A stretch of 64,000 nucleotides of DNA from Pseudovirgaria hyperparasitica. Taxonomy: Eukaryota; Ascomycota; Dothideomycetes; Acrospermales; Acrospermaceae. The translations under genes and the position numbers were made by a program. Shown piece by piece: positions 24,237 to 35,819 of the stretch; within the stretch, counting starts at the first letter, position 1, and every line of letters begins with the position of its first letter. Under the pieces are notes generated by a model. It ran no database searches. It was not told the origin of the DNA and saw only the letters and a program-made list of their open reading frames with translations. The stretch spans positions 13,074 to 77,073 of the forward strand of contig NW_022985550.1 of the NCBI RefSeq assembly GCF_010093815.1. Direction: 5' to 3'.

Positions 24237-24985
24237 TTACCGGAGGACAATATCTGACAAAGGGTGATTAGGGTTGACCACAATATCGATCAGATCCTTC
24301 CGATACTGCTCAATATCTTTTCTCAAGGTCCAACCAGCAATTTCCTCGATAGCGATGGATTTTCGAGCTTGGAAGTCTGACTCTGATTCCAACTCTTCCT
24401 CAGGAACCCATATTTTACCAAATGACCTCTCTTTGTAAATTCCAGCAGCAATTAGAGTCGCGAGATGGCGTTCTGGCTCCAACCTATCTAATGATCCTAT
24501 CTGATAATCCTTCAAGCATCGCACAAGGGCGATACAGAGTTCAGCTAGTTTTGGTCGATGAACTTTCAGGTCGAGATTCACCCAGAATTCGGACAATTCC
24601 GTATCCTTAGTTTGAAGGTGTACAAGCGATTGTGGAAGAATTTGTAATAGTGTTGGCGACCTGGTTTTGTCGTCTGAACTCACAAAAAGATGCCCTGCAG
24701 TGCCAAAAACACCGAGACATCGGAGAGAGAGGCTCGGTTCCACGCAGCAAAACCCTGCTTCCAGAAGAATGTGGCAGGCGAGGCCAATGGTCGAGTCGTT
24801 GACAGCGAAAGCAAAGACCTACACTTGACTTAGTAACCTCTTAACGATGAGGATCGATACACGCATACGCTTGTTACAGACGGATACCCAAAAGATTCAA
24901 GCACCTGATCGCCCCACTCGATAAGCTCAATATTATGGTCAAGAAGTCGGCGAACAGCTCGCGGTATTTCACGTGCTGTTGTCAT
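24237..24985 (-). CDS. Unrecognised fungal protein, 232 aa
   Basis: Two exons, 24,985-24,869 and 24,818-24,237, are joined over a 50-nt intron (donor GTATGC, branch TTACTAAG, acceptor TAG), giving 232 residues. I do not recognise the family. The protein starts MTTAREIPRAVRRLLDH and continues with mixed alpha/beta-looking sequence (WGDQVLESFGYPSV, then LACHILLEAGF). The C-terminal half is rich in charged residues (EEELESESDFQARK). There is no signal peptide or membrane segment. The start was chosen because the upstream frame joins cleanly to the long downstream frame. It lies in the accessory zone next to the kinase-like gene. Confidence 0.55.
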
Positions 24986-25701
24986 CGTTGATACTTACGC
25001 ATGGCCAAGCAGAGTAGATGAGGAATAGTTGGGTCCGGGGGATGTGTATATAAATACATCTAATGACTCATCCAGTCGGGGCGACATGGCAGCCTAGCAC
25101 CCATTCCTGAATGGGGTTGTTCTATCTAGGCATGCGGCACAGCTTAGAATACATATATAAATCCTACATGCACTATCATAAGAGAGGTGATGTTATTCTA
25201 CGAACTTGTCATTGTGTAAAGGATCTGCTATAAGTTACTCGTTCAATTTCCACCATTAGAGGCATTTATATACTCCAGCACCACGAAGCTTACACGCGAT
25301 GTGTGTCGGTGTCGAAGTCTCAGTGCCCTACAGGATGTCTCGTTGTAAGAAGATCCCCGACACCATATTTCCGAGCAAGAGCTAGTCCACTTGCCCAAAA
25401 CAGCCAGTGACAGGCCCAGAGACTTGTCCGGATCGCGGCACTCTCATGAAACCTATCAATACTAGTACGACTACAAGAATCGGAGACTGTCTATGCTGCA
25501 TAGAGGACGATTGGTATGTTAATTCTGGAAATCCTAACGATATATTGACCTTCTCCAGAAGATAGTAAACAATGTTACTACAGACAAAGCGAAGACGGTT
25601 GTTGTTGCGATAGAGGCGTAGGCGGAAGGCAGGAGCGAGTGGTGGTGCCGTTTTCGAATTGCTAAAAAGGTTAGCAGGTGTCATAGCTAGTAAGAGTGTC
25701 T
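24986..25701. other. Intergenic, nothing clear
   Basis: A 100-residue minus frame (25,382-25,684) has no recognisable features and unlikely composition. The stretch contains AT-rich TATA-like runs near 25,046 and 25,150. No gene is supported. Confidence 0.4.
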
Positions 25702-26442
25702 CTAACCCTCAATGCACATCGATGCTTCTTGCGCACTTTTAGTTTTGCCTCGCCAACAATCTTGAATGATCTCCCCCATGGACCCTAGGCTTCTTGTATC
25801 AGGAAACTTGGACTTGGTAGACAATTTCATTATTTCATCTTCTTCGGCCTCGCCATAGGGCGCTTTGCTCGTTAAGATCTCGTAGAAAGTTGAACCGAGA
25901 GCAAATATGTCCGCGTTAATGGACTTTAAATTTCCGTTACTGCGATGGCTTGCTGTTACCATGATCAACAAGTCAGAATCATCAAGTGAAGAGCCACCAA
26001 AGTCTGCAACCTTTGTACGTAGTGTATCATCCAAGAAAATGTTATTGCAATTCAAATCCCCGTGGACGACTCCGTTGGCATGAACAAACGAGAGCGTATC
26101 TGAGAGCTCTTGACACCACCGAAGTCGCTGTTCAAGACTAATTGTACTCTTATGCTCTTGGAGGTATGAGAGAAGGCCCTGATTTGTAGCGAACTCAAGT
26201 CGTAACCCGTCCTTGAATTGTCCAAAGTAGCGAAGGAGACCATCATGTCCCCCTTGTTGTGTAAAGCGCTCATATATTTTTCTTTCAATCTCAATGGCTG
26301 CTTCATCCATTGCCGAATGAGGAACTTTTATGACAGTGTTAGACGCAGAGTCGAGGAACACCAAGCCAAATGTTCCCCATGCAATGATGTTCTTCACACT
26401 GAACCCAGATGGAATGTTCATTTCCTGTACGTCGGAACTCAT
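25702..26442 (-). CDS. Small protein-kinase-like protein, 246 aa
   Basis: This is a single-exon protein kinase fold. The nucleotide loop is degenerate (AWGTFGLVF, residues 21-29, first Gly lost). Candidate ATP-anchoring Lys39 sits in TVIKV, and the catalytic loop is VVHGDLNCNN, with HGD at 127-129 replacing HRD and Asn at 134. The metal-binding motif is ADFGG, with Asp147 intact. The F-helix region reads DIFALGSTFYEIL. There is no clear APE motif, and the protein ends soon after the region around the CW of IIQDCWR. All key catalytic residues are present, so it could be active. It belongs to the expanded small kinases common in filamentous fungi; the substrate is unknown. There is no membrane or secretion signal. 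Confidence 0.8.
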   Translation of the reverse strand: MSSDVQEMNIPSGFSVKNIIAWGTFGLVFLDSASNTVIKVPHSAMDEAAIEIERKIYERFTQQGGHDGLLRYFGQFKDGLRLEFATNQGLLSYLQEHKSTISLEQRLRWCQELSDTLSFVHANGVVHGDLNCNNIFLDDTLRTKVADFGGSSLDDSDLLIMVTASHRSNGNLKSINADIFALGSTFYEILTSKAPYGEAEEDEIMKLSTKSKFPDTRSLGSMGEIIQDCWRGKTKSAQEASMCIEG

Positions 26443-26959
26443 GTTTGCCAGGAAGGAGAGCTATCTGTGAATTGGAGTTGACCCCGATCAGCTCGATGTC
26501 GGCCTGGTGCGTAAATAGAATTAGTCCATCGAACAACACGGAAGAAGGCGGCGCGCACCTACAGGAGATTGGGGCTGGTTTGCGGAAGGTGCTACACCAA
26601 AGGGTCTTAAGCAGCAGGCAGCCCGTAATTCGGGAGAGGTGTTCCGCTGCAGCAGTTTGACATCATATGGATGTCTTGAGGGATGAATTGTGATTGATCG
26701 AATGCGGTCGTGGCTGTTCGGACGTAGCTGGGACCTATGGCCTCGCGCTGTCACAACTTGACAATCGTAGTACGAAGGTGCTGTTCGTGTAATGGTATAT
26801 TGTCTATTGGTAGAATGTAGAAGAAGCCTACCATAAGCTCCACTGAGATACTAATTACCCACGCCTACCATAGAGATATCCTTCTCTCTCTATACAAGTA
26901 AGTCTACTAAGTATAGCTCTAACCCATCTAGGCCTACGGCGGCTTGGATGGCAAAGGGA
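26443..26959. other. Intergenic upstream of the kinase gene
   Basis: This holds the 5' region of the kinase-like gene. From about 26,800 the composition becomes more TpA-rich, leading into the APH pseudogene. Overlapping short frames in several phases look like chance. Confidence 0.4.
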
Positions 26960-27175
26960 CCGTGCCTGATTGTACAGCACAATCTATTGATAAACAATGG
27001 GAATATTGCAAGTCTGCTTGACTGGGAATACGCAGGTTGGTATTCTAAGTATGAGAATTATATAAAGTTCTTCGAGAGACCATCCAAAGACATAGACTAG
27101 AAGAACCGAGTAAGTCAAATCTTTCCTTAGTCTTATAGTGTGGAACTAGCTTGCCATTAAGCCATTGTTCGGTGG
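26960..27175 (+). pseudogene. Fragment of an APH-family phosphotransferase, RIP-damaged
   Basis: The frame reads LINNGNIASLLDWEYAGWY, the conserved DxD-like core of fungal aminoglycoside-phosphotransferase (APH/choline kinase fold) proteins, then YENYIKFFERPSKDID. It continues through TAG, TAG and TAA at positions that fit former Trp, Gln and Gln. The HGDL-like catalytic loop just upstream is partly deleted (a His and an Asn remain). No start or N-terminal lobe is present. It is a dead fragment flanked by AT-rich DNA, so it lies in a small RIP-affected island outside the main compartment. Confidence 0.75.
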
Positions 27176-27526
27176 TAACGACCGTAATCCTATTATTAAT
27201 GTATATACTATATACTCTTACCATAGTTTATCTAAAGTATTACTTTTTCATCATTGGTTTTTAAAGCGAATCTCTAATATAGTTACAACTATATCTAAAA
27301 TAAATGTTCTTATAGATATGTAATGCTTTAAGACATAAGATAAAAGTATATTTATATAAATCTTAATGTAAACATATATACAGATAAACATATTAGTAGA
27401 CTATGTTATTAGACTAGTTCATATGAAGTAAGTTACTAAGATACGGTAAAATAGTACAAGAACAAGGAAGATATAGGGTATAGCGCAAGAAATTTCAAAG
27501 ATTAGCTACATGTAGGTGGTCATAGA
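27176..27526. other. AT-rich spacer
   Basis: Low-complexity, TpA-rich sequence follows the APH fragment, with no reading frame. It is probably the rest of the same RIP-affected insertion. Confidence 0.5.
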
Positions 27527-30162
27527 TCAAAAGGCTTCTGCCTCTCCGTCGCCTTCAAGCATTCTCCTCGCATTAAATAGGCGTCTCCTCCAGAGCTTTC
27601 GGTCGTAGGTGCCTGGCTCTGTGGATTGTAGCTCCCTGTATACCATTTCAAGACTGTCGGCAAGAGAGCGGAGGAGGGCCGTATCTTGATTTTCAAGCGA
27701 CGATTGCCCTTGTTCAGATTGCACTGAGGTCAAAATAGCCACGAGCATGTCGGGTATGCTCTTAGACTCTGTTATGCTGCTCTGCTTATCAAGGATATGC
27801 ACAACAGAGTCGACGCGGTGATTCTGGAAGCCTGGGCTCCCGAGTGAGGATATACGTTGAGGCAAAGGCGGCGTAGGAGGAACAAACTGTTGGTATGAGT
27901 TTTGACGAATTAGTTGATTGGTGGCCTCGTCCAGGGCTTCGTGGTCATCGTGATAATCAGATCCCGCATTTCGAGAGCTTCGGCCTTCTGTAGCAGTTGC
28001 GAATGTCTGTACAGTAGAAACGGAATCATTACTACGAGTACGACGATGAGTCAAGGTTAATTCTTGTGAGCTCCTCGATCTTGATGCAGTGGCTGCTGAA
28101 GCACTGCGAGGTGGCGACGAAGGTCGTGTTGTTTCGACCGAGTCCTCGGAACCGACACTGCCTCTCCGGTTTCGATCAGCCGTGTATGTACCCATAGCAC
28201 TGTGAAGGAAAAAATTCTCATAGTCGAAGGCATCCGCGCGATCCTCATGTCGTTCAGCGACAGGCTGTTCCCATTCAGCGTCTTCGTAGACAGACTCTGT
28301 ATCCCCTGTCGAAGAGGCCTCACCGATTGCTTCGCGCTCAAGCTCATCATTATCGTTGTCATCTGGTGATCGACTCCGTTCCTCATCCTCATAGTGGTCT
28401 GTGTGGATGGTGGTGCTATCCTGATAGCTCGGGTCGTTGTCTTGGGGGGTGGACTCTGTGCCCCAGTCGCGGAGATCGGTCAGGAATGCATTTTTATCTT
28501 CATACTCATTAAGGACATTCAAGTCGTCCATCTTCTGGTCACTGCTTCCTCTCACATGTTTTGACGAGCTTTCTGTGTGATGAGAAGGTAGGTCATGACT
28601 CTGCGCTGTTACCGGTGATGGCTCTCCTCTCCATCCAATGCCTCCATCTGTGGCAATCGGGCTGCCCTCTTTGTACGCGTCTGTACCAGAATACCAAGAC
28701 TCAGCAGCAGTGAATGGACTGGGCGTTCGCAAGGTCTGTAGACTCTTTCGTTTCATACCCTCTTCCTTTGCACGCTCCTTCAACGACGAAATACGTCCCT
28801 TCAATTCTTGCATTTGTGTTTTCAGGTCGCTTGTCGTAGATGCAGAACGTTCGATTTCGGTATTTGGGAACGCTTCGTCCTCAGGTAGGGTGTCTAGATT
28901 AGCATTCGGTGACGCTCTCGGATCCGGCGACAGTCTTCTCGCAGTCTGCGCATCCGCGGCACCTTGCCATGCATGCAGTCGTTCTTGACGCATTTGTTCC
29001 TGGCTCCGACTTGAGCGAATTGAAGGAGTACGAGCGAATGAGACGGTGCCCTCTGACGGCGACCATTGTCCTCTAATCGGCCCAAGAGCACTAGAAGCGC
29101 GCTTCTGAGAATAATGGATCTTCTTGACTGCGCCAGCTGGTAAAGAGGATGGCGTAAAAGTCTCACTTGATCCCCTCGTATGGCCGGGCGTGATGTTTGT
29201 GAGAGGAGAATTATCATGAGGTCGGGGAGGTATGGACCCAATGCCGCCATACAGTCTTCGATCGCGCTCACGCGCAGCATGAATTTGCGCGGAGAGCTCG
29301 GTCTGCATCTTCAAACTACTGAGAGCCTGTGAAGGGACTAAGAGCGAGGATCGGGCACCGCGCAGGTTCCCTTCCATGACCTACTCCACATTAGAAAAGT
29401 GACGGCAAAAGTTTAGGAATATGAACCGACATTCAATCGCTTTTTTGCGTTAGCAAGAATCATCTCTGCGCGCTTGCTCAGGGCAGTATGCGAACTGAGA
29501 TCATACTCGCTCCCGTCCTGCTCTTCATTTCCTGGCTCGTCATCTATACCTTTAGGCCTTGGAAGCGCTGCCAACTCATCCTCTGCTTCATCATCACCGC
29601 CAATATTATCTGCATCTCTTCTGCGCGTCTCGCTCGGTACAAGATCATTGTTCAAGTCCAGGAGCTCAAACGTTTCGGACATGGTGTCCAAAGCGGTGGC
29701 TTGGGCCTTGTTCGCGTCTGGCTCTTCCGCGCGCAGTTGGCCTACCGGCGAATTACTCCTCGAGGTGTCGTGAGGGTAGTGGTAAGCATTGAGGGTGCTC
29801 TGCGAGGGAGTCGAGCGCAAAAAATTTGCTGCTACCATAAGATCGACCGAACGGCTATGCTTCTGAGGCGCGGGACTGGTTTCATTGTTTGACGGTGCGC
29901 TGTACGACGAGAATGTAGTCGAAGTCGGTGTCATAGTGCGCGGAGACGAAAGGCCACGGTGGCCCGGTGGCGCATCCAAAAGCTTGATGGAGTTCAATTG
30001 TTGCACGAAGATGGATGGTGAGGACGGACGGTCGGGTTGTGTCAGAGGATAGTCTTCAGTGTGGCCCTGCTGACCATCTGGAAGAATCATGTCGGGATTC
30101 GTCAAGGTTGGGGAGGGCGGGAGGATGTCGTGTCGGAAATTTCGTGTAGCCATGGCAGCCAT
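27527..30162 (-). CDS. Large disordered fungal protein, 861 aa
   Basis: Exons 30,162-29,431 and 29,380-27,527 join across a 50-nt intron (branch TTCTAATG, acceptor TAG), reading through AKKRLN into VMEGNLRGARSSL. The donor is unusual (GTCGGT), but it is the only choice that keeps the frame. The protein is Ser/Pro/Asp-rich and mostly disordered. It has one short coiled-coil stretch (TQMQELKGRISSLKERAKEE) and a conserved-looking C-terminal helix set ending RKLWRRRLFNARRMLEGDG. It also has a conserved helix at the exon junction (AEMILANAKKRL). No enzymatic domain is visible. Such proteins are common and uncharacterised in Pezizomycotina; a scaffolding or cytoskeletal role would be guesswork. Confidence 0.75.
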
Positions 30163-32049
30163 TGTCTCCCAAGTGGAATATGGGGACGCCCTGCAGGAAG
30201 CGGCCCACCTGCAAGTGATGGGTTCAAGGCCTGTCTGTTCAGGGATCCGGGTTTGGATGTTGGCCTATGGCTGTATGCTGTATGCGCAGGCGTGAGTAGA
30301 CCTAAGCACGAATTGCCGGCGCCTCCAAGAGCGACGATGGGTCGGGGCTTGGATGTGATGTCGAGGTGGAGCCGATCTTGCGAATTGAAAACATGAAGTC
30401 CTGAATCTTGAAGCTATTGCGCTGGGGAAATAACGGTTTGATAACAGAACAGACAACAAGAAGCAAAGAAAGTCTTGGTGGGGCGGCAAGGGGCATCACC
30501 TAGCCCAGCATAGCTAGCTGAGCTGCTAATTACTACTTTAGGTACCTGGATAGGTACTGGTAACTATACCCTCTCATCACGTCCACGGGTCTCAGACTGA
30601 ACCGAGGCTATCTATCAGCGCGGCCAATGAGACCGGCAACTACAACACAATAATTATAATGACACATCAAGAAGAGGGATAATGACGCTGGCAGTCAAGT
30701 CTAATTGCATGCGCACTGGATGCTGACGTTCAGAATAGGGCAATTCTGCAGGAGCCAGTGAAGGTAATTAGTATGCTACCCAGTACGCATCTCCAGAAAA
30801 CTATAAATCCATCCTTACCTAGGATCAGGTGTGTTCTTCTTTCGAAATTCGGCGCGCCAGGCACAGGTCCGTGTCTAGCGAACATGTCACTTTTTAGCGC
30901 CTGTAGATCTATGGGATACCTTTGACCTCGTCAGTAATTTGTTATGATGGCCTCCGGAGAAGATGCAGACCCAGACACGTACATCAGCGTATCATGCTCC
31001 AGGCTGACTCACACGAAGACACGTCTAGGACACACAGAACATATTAGCCCATATGATGCAACGAGGAAGAAAATGCTACCAATTGAGCTGTGTAGAATGA
31101 TCGGGCTAGGTAAGGACGCCTAGAACGGTTGTCCCTAAGCCTCCACTGACAACAGTCTCGATCCCGTCCAACCTCCCTATGACAATATCATCGTCAAAAC
31201 GTTAATGTCAGACGTCTCATTCGCTAAAGTACTCAAGAATGCGCTAACAACAAGCTTATTATTATGACGGCTCGCACGCACCGACATAGCAGCCCAACCC
31301 AGGGCCATCCTTCATGATCGTCTGAACCCTCGCAGCTCTCGTTCTTCGTAATCAAGATGAATGCCTGCAAAGTTATAACGTCAACCTAGATGGACTCCCT
31401 TACTCTTTGTATATCCTACAACTTATGCATCCGCCATCACGAATAATCCAAGTCCCCTTGGCTCACTCACGTAAGGCCGTCCCATGAGACCGCCCCAACT
31501 ACTGTTACCATTATCACCACTCACTTCCATTGAGCCTTGATCAACTTGATACGACTTCTACTTAATTGAGTTCCTTTCGAGGTTCAATGACTCCTTAGAC
31601 AGAAACAGCATTTTGAGTTATAATACACCCATGGATATGCATATCTGACAGGAGCGAAATGCTTTACTCCGATATTACTCATAAAGCTTTCAAAACTCAG
31701 GTATACGATGTACTAGATATTCTAGTACCGAATAAATGCCTTGTGATTGACGTGTTATATCGCAGACGTTTCTCTGGCGTCTAACAAGACGCTTCGATTA
31801 AGACTAGTATTTTCTATTTCCGTAGTCTATCTTGTCTTGTAGAAAGATACTCTTAATATACCGTATTCATAACATTAAATGCACTATCACCATGTCATAG
31901 TCCAGCTTGTTTACAAACCATGGATCTACTCCGACGCCAACTGACACTGTATTTCCTATGCGATGGGCCCAAGATGTATCCCACCCAAACCCCCCGAAAC
32001 CCAAGACTACACTTGCTCAGCTGTAGACTTCATGCCGCATCGACACCTC
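30163..32049. other. Long intergenic region without a supported gene
   Basis: About 1.9 kb. Short frames occur, but none has domains, splice partners or a consistent phase. The first 300 bp should contain the promoter of the large disordered protein; the rest, just downstream of the HEI10-like gene stop, shows nothing I can name. Confidence 0.4.
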
Positions 32050-33240
32050 TCACTGTATAGGCATACCATCAGTAAAGCCTGGACTGCGACTGAATTGTTT
32101 TCCCGCACGTGCCCCGCCACTCATTCCATATCCTGAGAAGCTAGTGAAAGAGTCCATGTTTCCGGCAGGTCTACGAGCAGACCTCTCCGACACGTCTGGA
32201 TAGCTGTTTGGGTTAGGTGCATGGCCTCGATTGACTGGGAGCTGTACCCTGTGCGAAGGCGTACCCAAATGCACGGTATCTGAGGTAGTCAGTTAATATG
32301 CTTATTTTCGACACAGGTAACTGACGTCCAGAAAGCACTCTTCCCATGCTTGACATGTTGTAAGCATTCGGAGTGCCATATCCGTACGAAGGATTCCTGT
32401 CGTCTTCTCCACTTTGCCGTCGCAAGTGTGATTGGCCTTTGCCGGTCATGTCCCTCTGAAAGTGAGCTGGGGCGGGATTTATCATGCCGCTGCCATGACC
32501 TCCATCACCATAATGTTGGGTCTGACGACCTGATCGCAAAATCTCGTCAGCATTGTGAGAGGCAGCTTTTGCAACGTGAGGCTGCATGGTCTTCGATTTC
32601 AGATTCATGTAGCACTTGTTTGTCTGGTTGTACTGCTTCGTTTTCGCGGCGAGCTGGTCGTGAACTTCAGCATACTTGGCCTTCAAGTATGTAATTTGGT
32701 CACCTGCAGCCTTCACTTTGCCTTTCAATCTGGCAACTTCGGCGTTGGCATCATGTATGACATTCTCGAGGTGAGATTCGGCATTCAGACATTGCTCATT
32801 CAAGTTCCTGACCTGGTGTTCTTGATAGAAGCTTCTTTGGTCAGCTATATGCGAAGCAGGGGCATTTATCCTCACATCTCTTGAGTGGTCTGATAACAGT
32901 AGAACTGCAGGCCTCTTCCAGCGCACTCCATAATGATAAATGGACTCAGACCGCTCAGGATACTTGTCTTGTAGTCCTGTGTAGGGTTGAGCTTGCTCAC
33001 GACTGCATCATCTGGGTTCAGTAGATGAGCATGGCAAGCGGGACAATCCCTAGTAGCGTTGAATGGCTGTGTGAGACCCAAGTCGTTCGCACAAGCAATG
33101 CAGAAGATATGACTACCCAAGATATTTCAGTCTCCAAGAGCATGCAAAGCATGAGATACTCACCTGCAGGTGGTGACGATTGCTTGTTCATTCAATTCGG
33201 CTCGACAGGTTTGCACATTGCAACGTAAAGAGAATTCCAT
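32050..33240 (-). CDS. HEI10: HEI10/CCNB1IP1-like RING E3 ligase
   Basis: Exons 33,240-33,164, 33,112-32,876, 32,834-32,326 and 32,279-32,050 (introns of 51, 41 and 45 nt) give 350 residues. The N-terminal RING has the expected spacing: RCNVQTCR, TTCSHIFCIACA, then DCPACHAHL. It is followed by LNPTQDYKTSILSGLSP and MECAGRGLQFYCYQTTQE, hallmarks of the fungal HEI10/CCNB1IP1 group. A coiled coil follows (VRNLNEQCLNAESHLENVI), then a Gly/Ser-rich tail. In meiosis HEI10 marks and promotes crossover sites as a SUMO/ubiquitin ligase on the synaptonemal complex. The first exon was chosen because it completes the RING. The position of intron 3 is the least certain. Confidence 0.85.
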
Positions 33241-33662
33241 CTTCAGTATCGTGGTTATGGGCTTCTTAGCCGACTTACGGGTCGACGTAGGTGATCAGAT
33301 TCTACTAGAACTACCTACCTGATGCTGTATTCTGGGAAAATTTGCGGCGGATAAGTGAAGTATGGAAGGCGCGCAAGGTGCAACATCCATCAGTCATTAC
33401 GGAGCCTGCATGGAAGCAGCGGCCTTAGCCACACACATCTTCAACCTGTATAAGGTAGGTAGGACGAGAGGAAGGTAGAGAAGTGAGGTAGGTAACGTTC
33501 ATGAGCACGTAGATAGCAAGGGCTTCGGGGATCGAAAGCATTCGCCGCAGCAGAGATAATAGTTTACTTGTGTTCTACTTCTCAAATTTTTTTCTGGGGG
33601 TTTGTTGGGGGCGCGGGGAGCCCATCCGTATATACGCAGCATGTGTGCAGGTACTACAATGA
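33241..33662. other. Intergenic spacer
   Basis: This lies between the start of the HEI10-like gene and the end of the JmjC gene. It contains a T-rich run and G-rich patch near 33,585-33,620. No gene is supported; it probably holds the HEI10-like promoter. Confidence 0.4.
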
Positions 33663-34815
33663 TCACCTAAACCACCAGTTCGCCTGTTTGATGTTAGCTA
33701 CGTCCTGGTCGTGTAGTTCAGAATATATCCCATACCGAACCCACGATGCCTTGTCCAAGACCTTTAACACTGTGCCACCAACCCTTGGGTATATACAAAG
33801 CATCTCCCGGTCCGATCGTCGTCTCGAGAGTATTGGCGAGACCGATCGTTTGCATGCGCTGCTCGTCCTCGGCTGTTGCTCCTGGAGGAGGTTTTCCTGA
33901 CTGACGATTCCAATATATCCTTGCTTCATCAGATGGTATGTCTCCGAGACACTCAAGATCCTCTGAAAGCTTCCGAGTACCGTCATCTCGCCAAACCAGT
34001 TTATCTAGGATGTCTCTTTCTTTGCCAACCATCATCTCTTCACCTCGAATACGCGCATCCATCTTATATGCCTTTTGAAAGACTCGTGATTTGGCTTGCT
34101 TGTATATTGCATCTCCGACATCTGGTTCTGCAAGTCGTATCACCTTACGCCCCGCTAGTTGTACGAGTACGTTGTGATTCGGATCGCGATGGAATGGAGT
34201 ATATGTAGGTGCACGGCCGATCCAAATACTGCTGCTATATGCATCGCCTTTTGCGCCCCAATTTGTCATCTTGGGCTTGACTAGATCTGCCTGCATTTCT
34301 GGCGGAAGCTCGTCAATTGGGCATTGCGCAAGGTATACATTTGTGTCTTGCGGTGCGTCCGCCGAAAGCTTCATGAACATACTCAATGGCATCATAGTCC
34401 GGTTAAAACACTCGCCTCGACTCACCTCCACAGGAACGAGATGGTCTCCGTATTGTTCGAGGTATTCTACTTTCAGCGCGGGATGAGATTGTGACTTCAG
34501 CCCAGGTAGAAACCACTTTGAAATTGCCGGCATCTGAGCATCGCGGTACTGTCGGCACACCAAAGGACGACTTGGCTCATTGTAGTAGCGATCTTTGAAA
34601 GTCCCTGGATGTACTTGCTCGTGGCTGCGAAGAAGTGGCACGCCACCGGCCGTCAGTTCAAAGGGAGTTCTCACCCATGCGAAAATATTTGGGTTGAACA
34701 CGGTTCTAAGGGATCGATTCTTGATCAATCTCCACCAGGAATAGGACGCCTTTCGTATGATGAGCTCTCGTTTCATGTGCGGTTGTCGAATATGCCAGCG
34801 GCAAGGTATGTACAA
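33663..34815 (-). CDS. JmjC-domain protein (Fe(II)/2-oxoglutarate dioxygenase)
   Basis: The main exon 34,815-33,736 joins a short last exon 33,683-33,663 over a 52-nt intron, adding the conserved end NWWFR. The result is 366 residues from the first ATG. JmjC metal ligands are visible: His209 and Asp211 in TPFHRDPNHN and His348 in YIPKGWWHSVKG. The cosubstrate region lies around WIGRAPTYT and VQLAGRK. The type resembles JMJD5/FIH-like hydroxylases rather than large histone demethylases, because no PHD or other reader domain is present. The N-terminal start is uncertain: the segment up to about residue 45 looks weak, and a later Met (residue 14) or an upstream exon is possible. Confidence 0.8.
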
Positions 34816-35121
34816 GTGGGAGAAGTTACAGCCGTGAATGGAAATTCAAGCGCTGGCATCAGCCACAGATCCCGCCACGAGTATTCCAAGCCACCTCGTC
34901 GACGGTACTAGTCAGCGCCCTATTTGCCGGACTAAGGCCGCGCAGCTCGAAAACCCACCTTGATTGGGAGCTGTCGCATGCTTGCATCTGGTATTACAAC
35001 TTGCGAGACGTCACCCTATCTGAACTTTTCGAACGTCAATCTATCTAAACTCTTCGGATGTCGCCCTACCTGAACGTTTAAGCTTATATGTAAAGACTTT
35101 ATAGTGCTCACCACAGCAGAT
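34816..35121. promoter_or_regulatory. Divergent spacer, JmjC gene and SmF gene
   Basis: About 306 bp separate the JmjC start from the SmF start on the opposite strand, so both promoters must lie here. A direct repeat of TCGCCCTACCTGAAC type occurs around 35,010-35,080 (three diverged copies of a roughly 30-bp unit: GTCACCCTATCTGAAC, GTCAATCTATCTAAAC, GTCGCCCTACCTGAAC). Confidence 0.5.
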
Positions 35122-35609
35122 ATGAGTGTAAGTTGCGACTGTAAATCATTCAGTACCTCGGCGTCTCGCGATATCAAGTCACAATGCTAATAATGATGCA
35201 GTTCGTACCTCTAAATCCGCGGCCTATGCTGCAAAATCTGTGCGTATTCCAAATATTTCATACTCCTGGCAAGCTCCAGCCAACATTTTCAACCTGTTCG
35301 TCGGCCTTTGAACACTAACAATAGTTGCAGTGTCAATAACGACGTGATCGTGCGATTGAAGTGGGGTCAAACCGAGTACAAAGGCAAATTGATCAGTGTT
35401 GACTCGTATATGAACATTCAACTAGCTGGTACTGAGGAATTTATTGATGGCTCAAAGACCGGCGATCTAGGTCAAGTTCTAATAAGGTACGTCAGGCCCA
35501 GCTACTCTGACCATTGATCGCAGGGCTTCATGTTGATTATATCGGCAGATGCAATAACGTATTATGGATATCGGCGGCTGATAAGCATGACGCGTCTATG
35601 AGCGGATGA
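35122..35609 (+). CDS. SMX3: Small nuclear ribonucleoprotein F (SmF)
   Basis: Four exons: 35,122-35,127 (only Met-Ser), 35,202-35,239, 35,331-35,486 and 35,549-35,609, with donors GTAAGT, GTGCGT and GTACGT. The product is about 86 residues. It shows Sm1 ([26 protein letters not shown]) and Sm2 ([15 protein letters not shown]), with the F-type start [10 protein letters not shown]. SmF is a ring subunit of the heptameric Sm core that binds U1, U2, U4 and U5 snRNAs. The exon 3/4 choice is fixed by the conserved CNNVLWIS, which only the acceptor at 35,548 restores. The two-codon first exon is typical for this gene in fungi. Confidence 0.93.
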
Positions 35610-35819
35610 AGGCACTGCTAGGCAGGACACAGGTGCGACGTTCGGAAGGGAAAAGGCAGAAGATGACCTTCGATCATGGGTGGATTTCAAAGGCCTGGAA
35701 GCTCTGCAAACGCGGCGGGCGCATTTGTGACGACGAGTGCATAAGGCAAGAGAAGTCATCAAAAGATGGGCAAGGCCGTGAACCAACGACACACGTAGTT
35801 CTACGACGGTATCCAAGCC

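Noticed and set aside
27527-29377. Separate 616-residue gene starting at 29,377
   Set aside because: A 50-nt intron joins it in frame to the upstream 29,431-30,162 frame with a continuous helix across the junction, so it is one gene.
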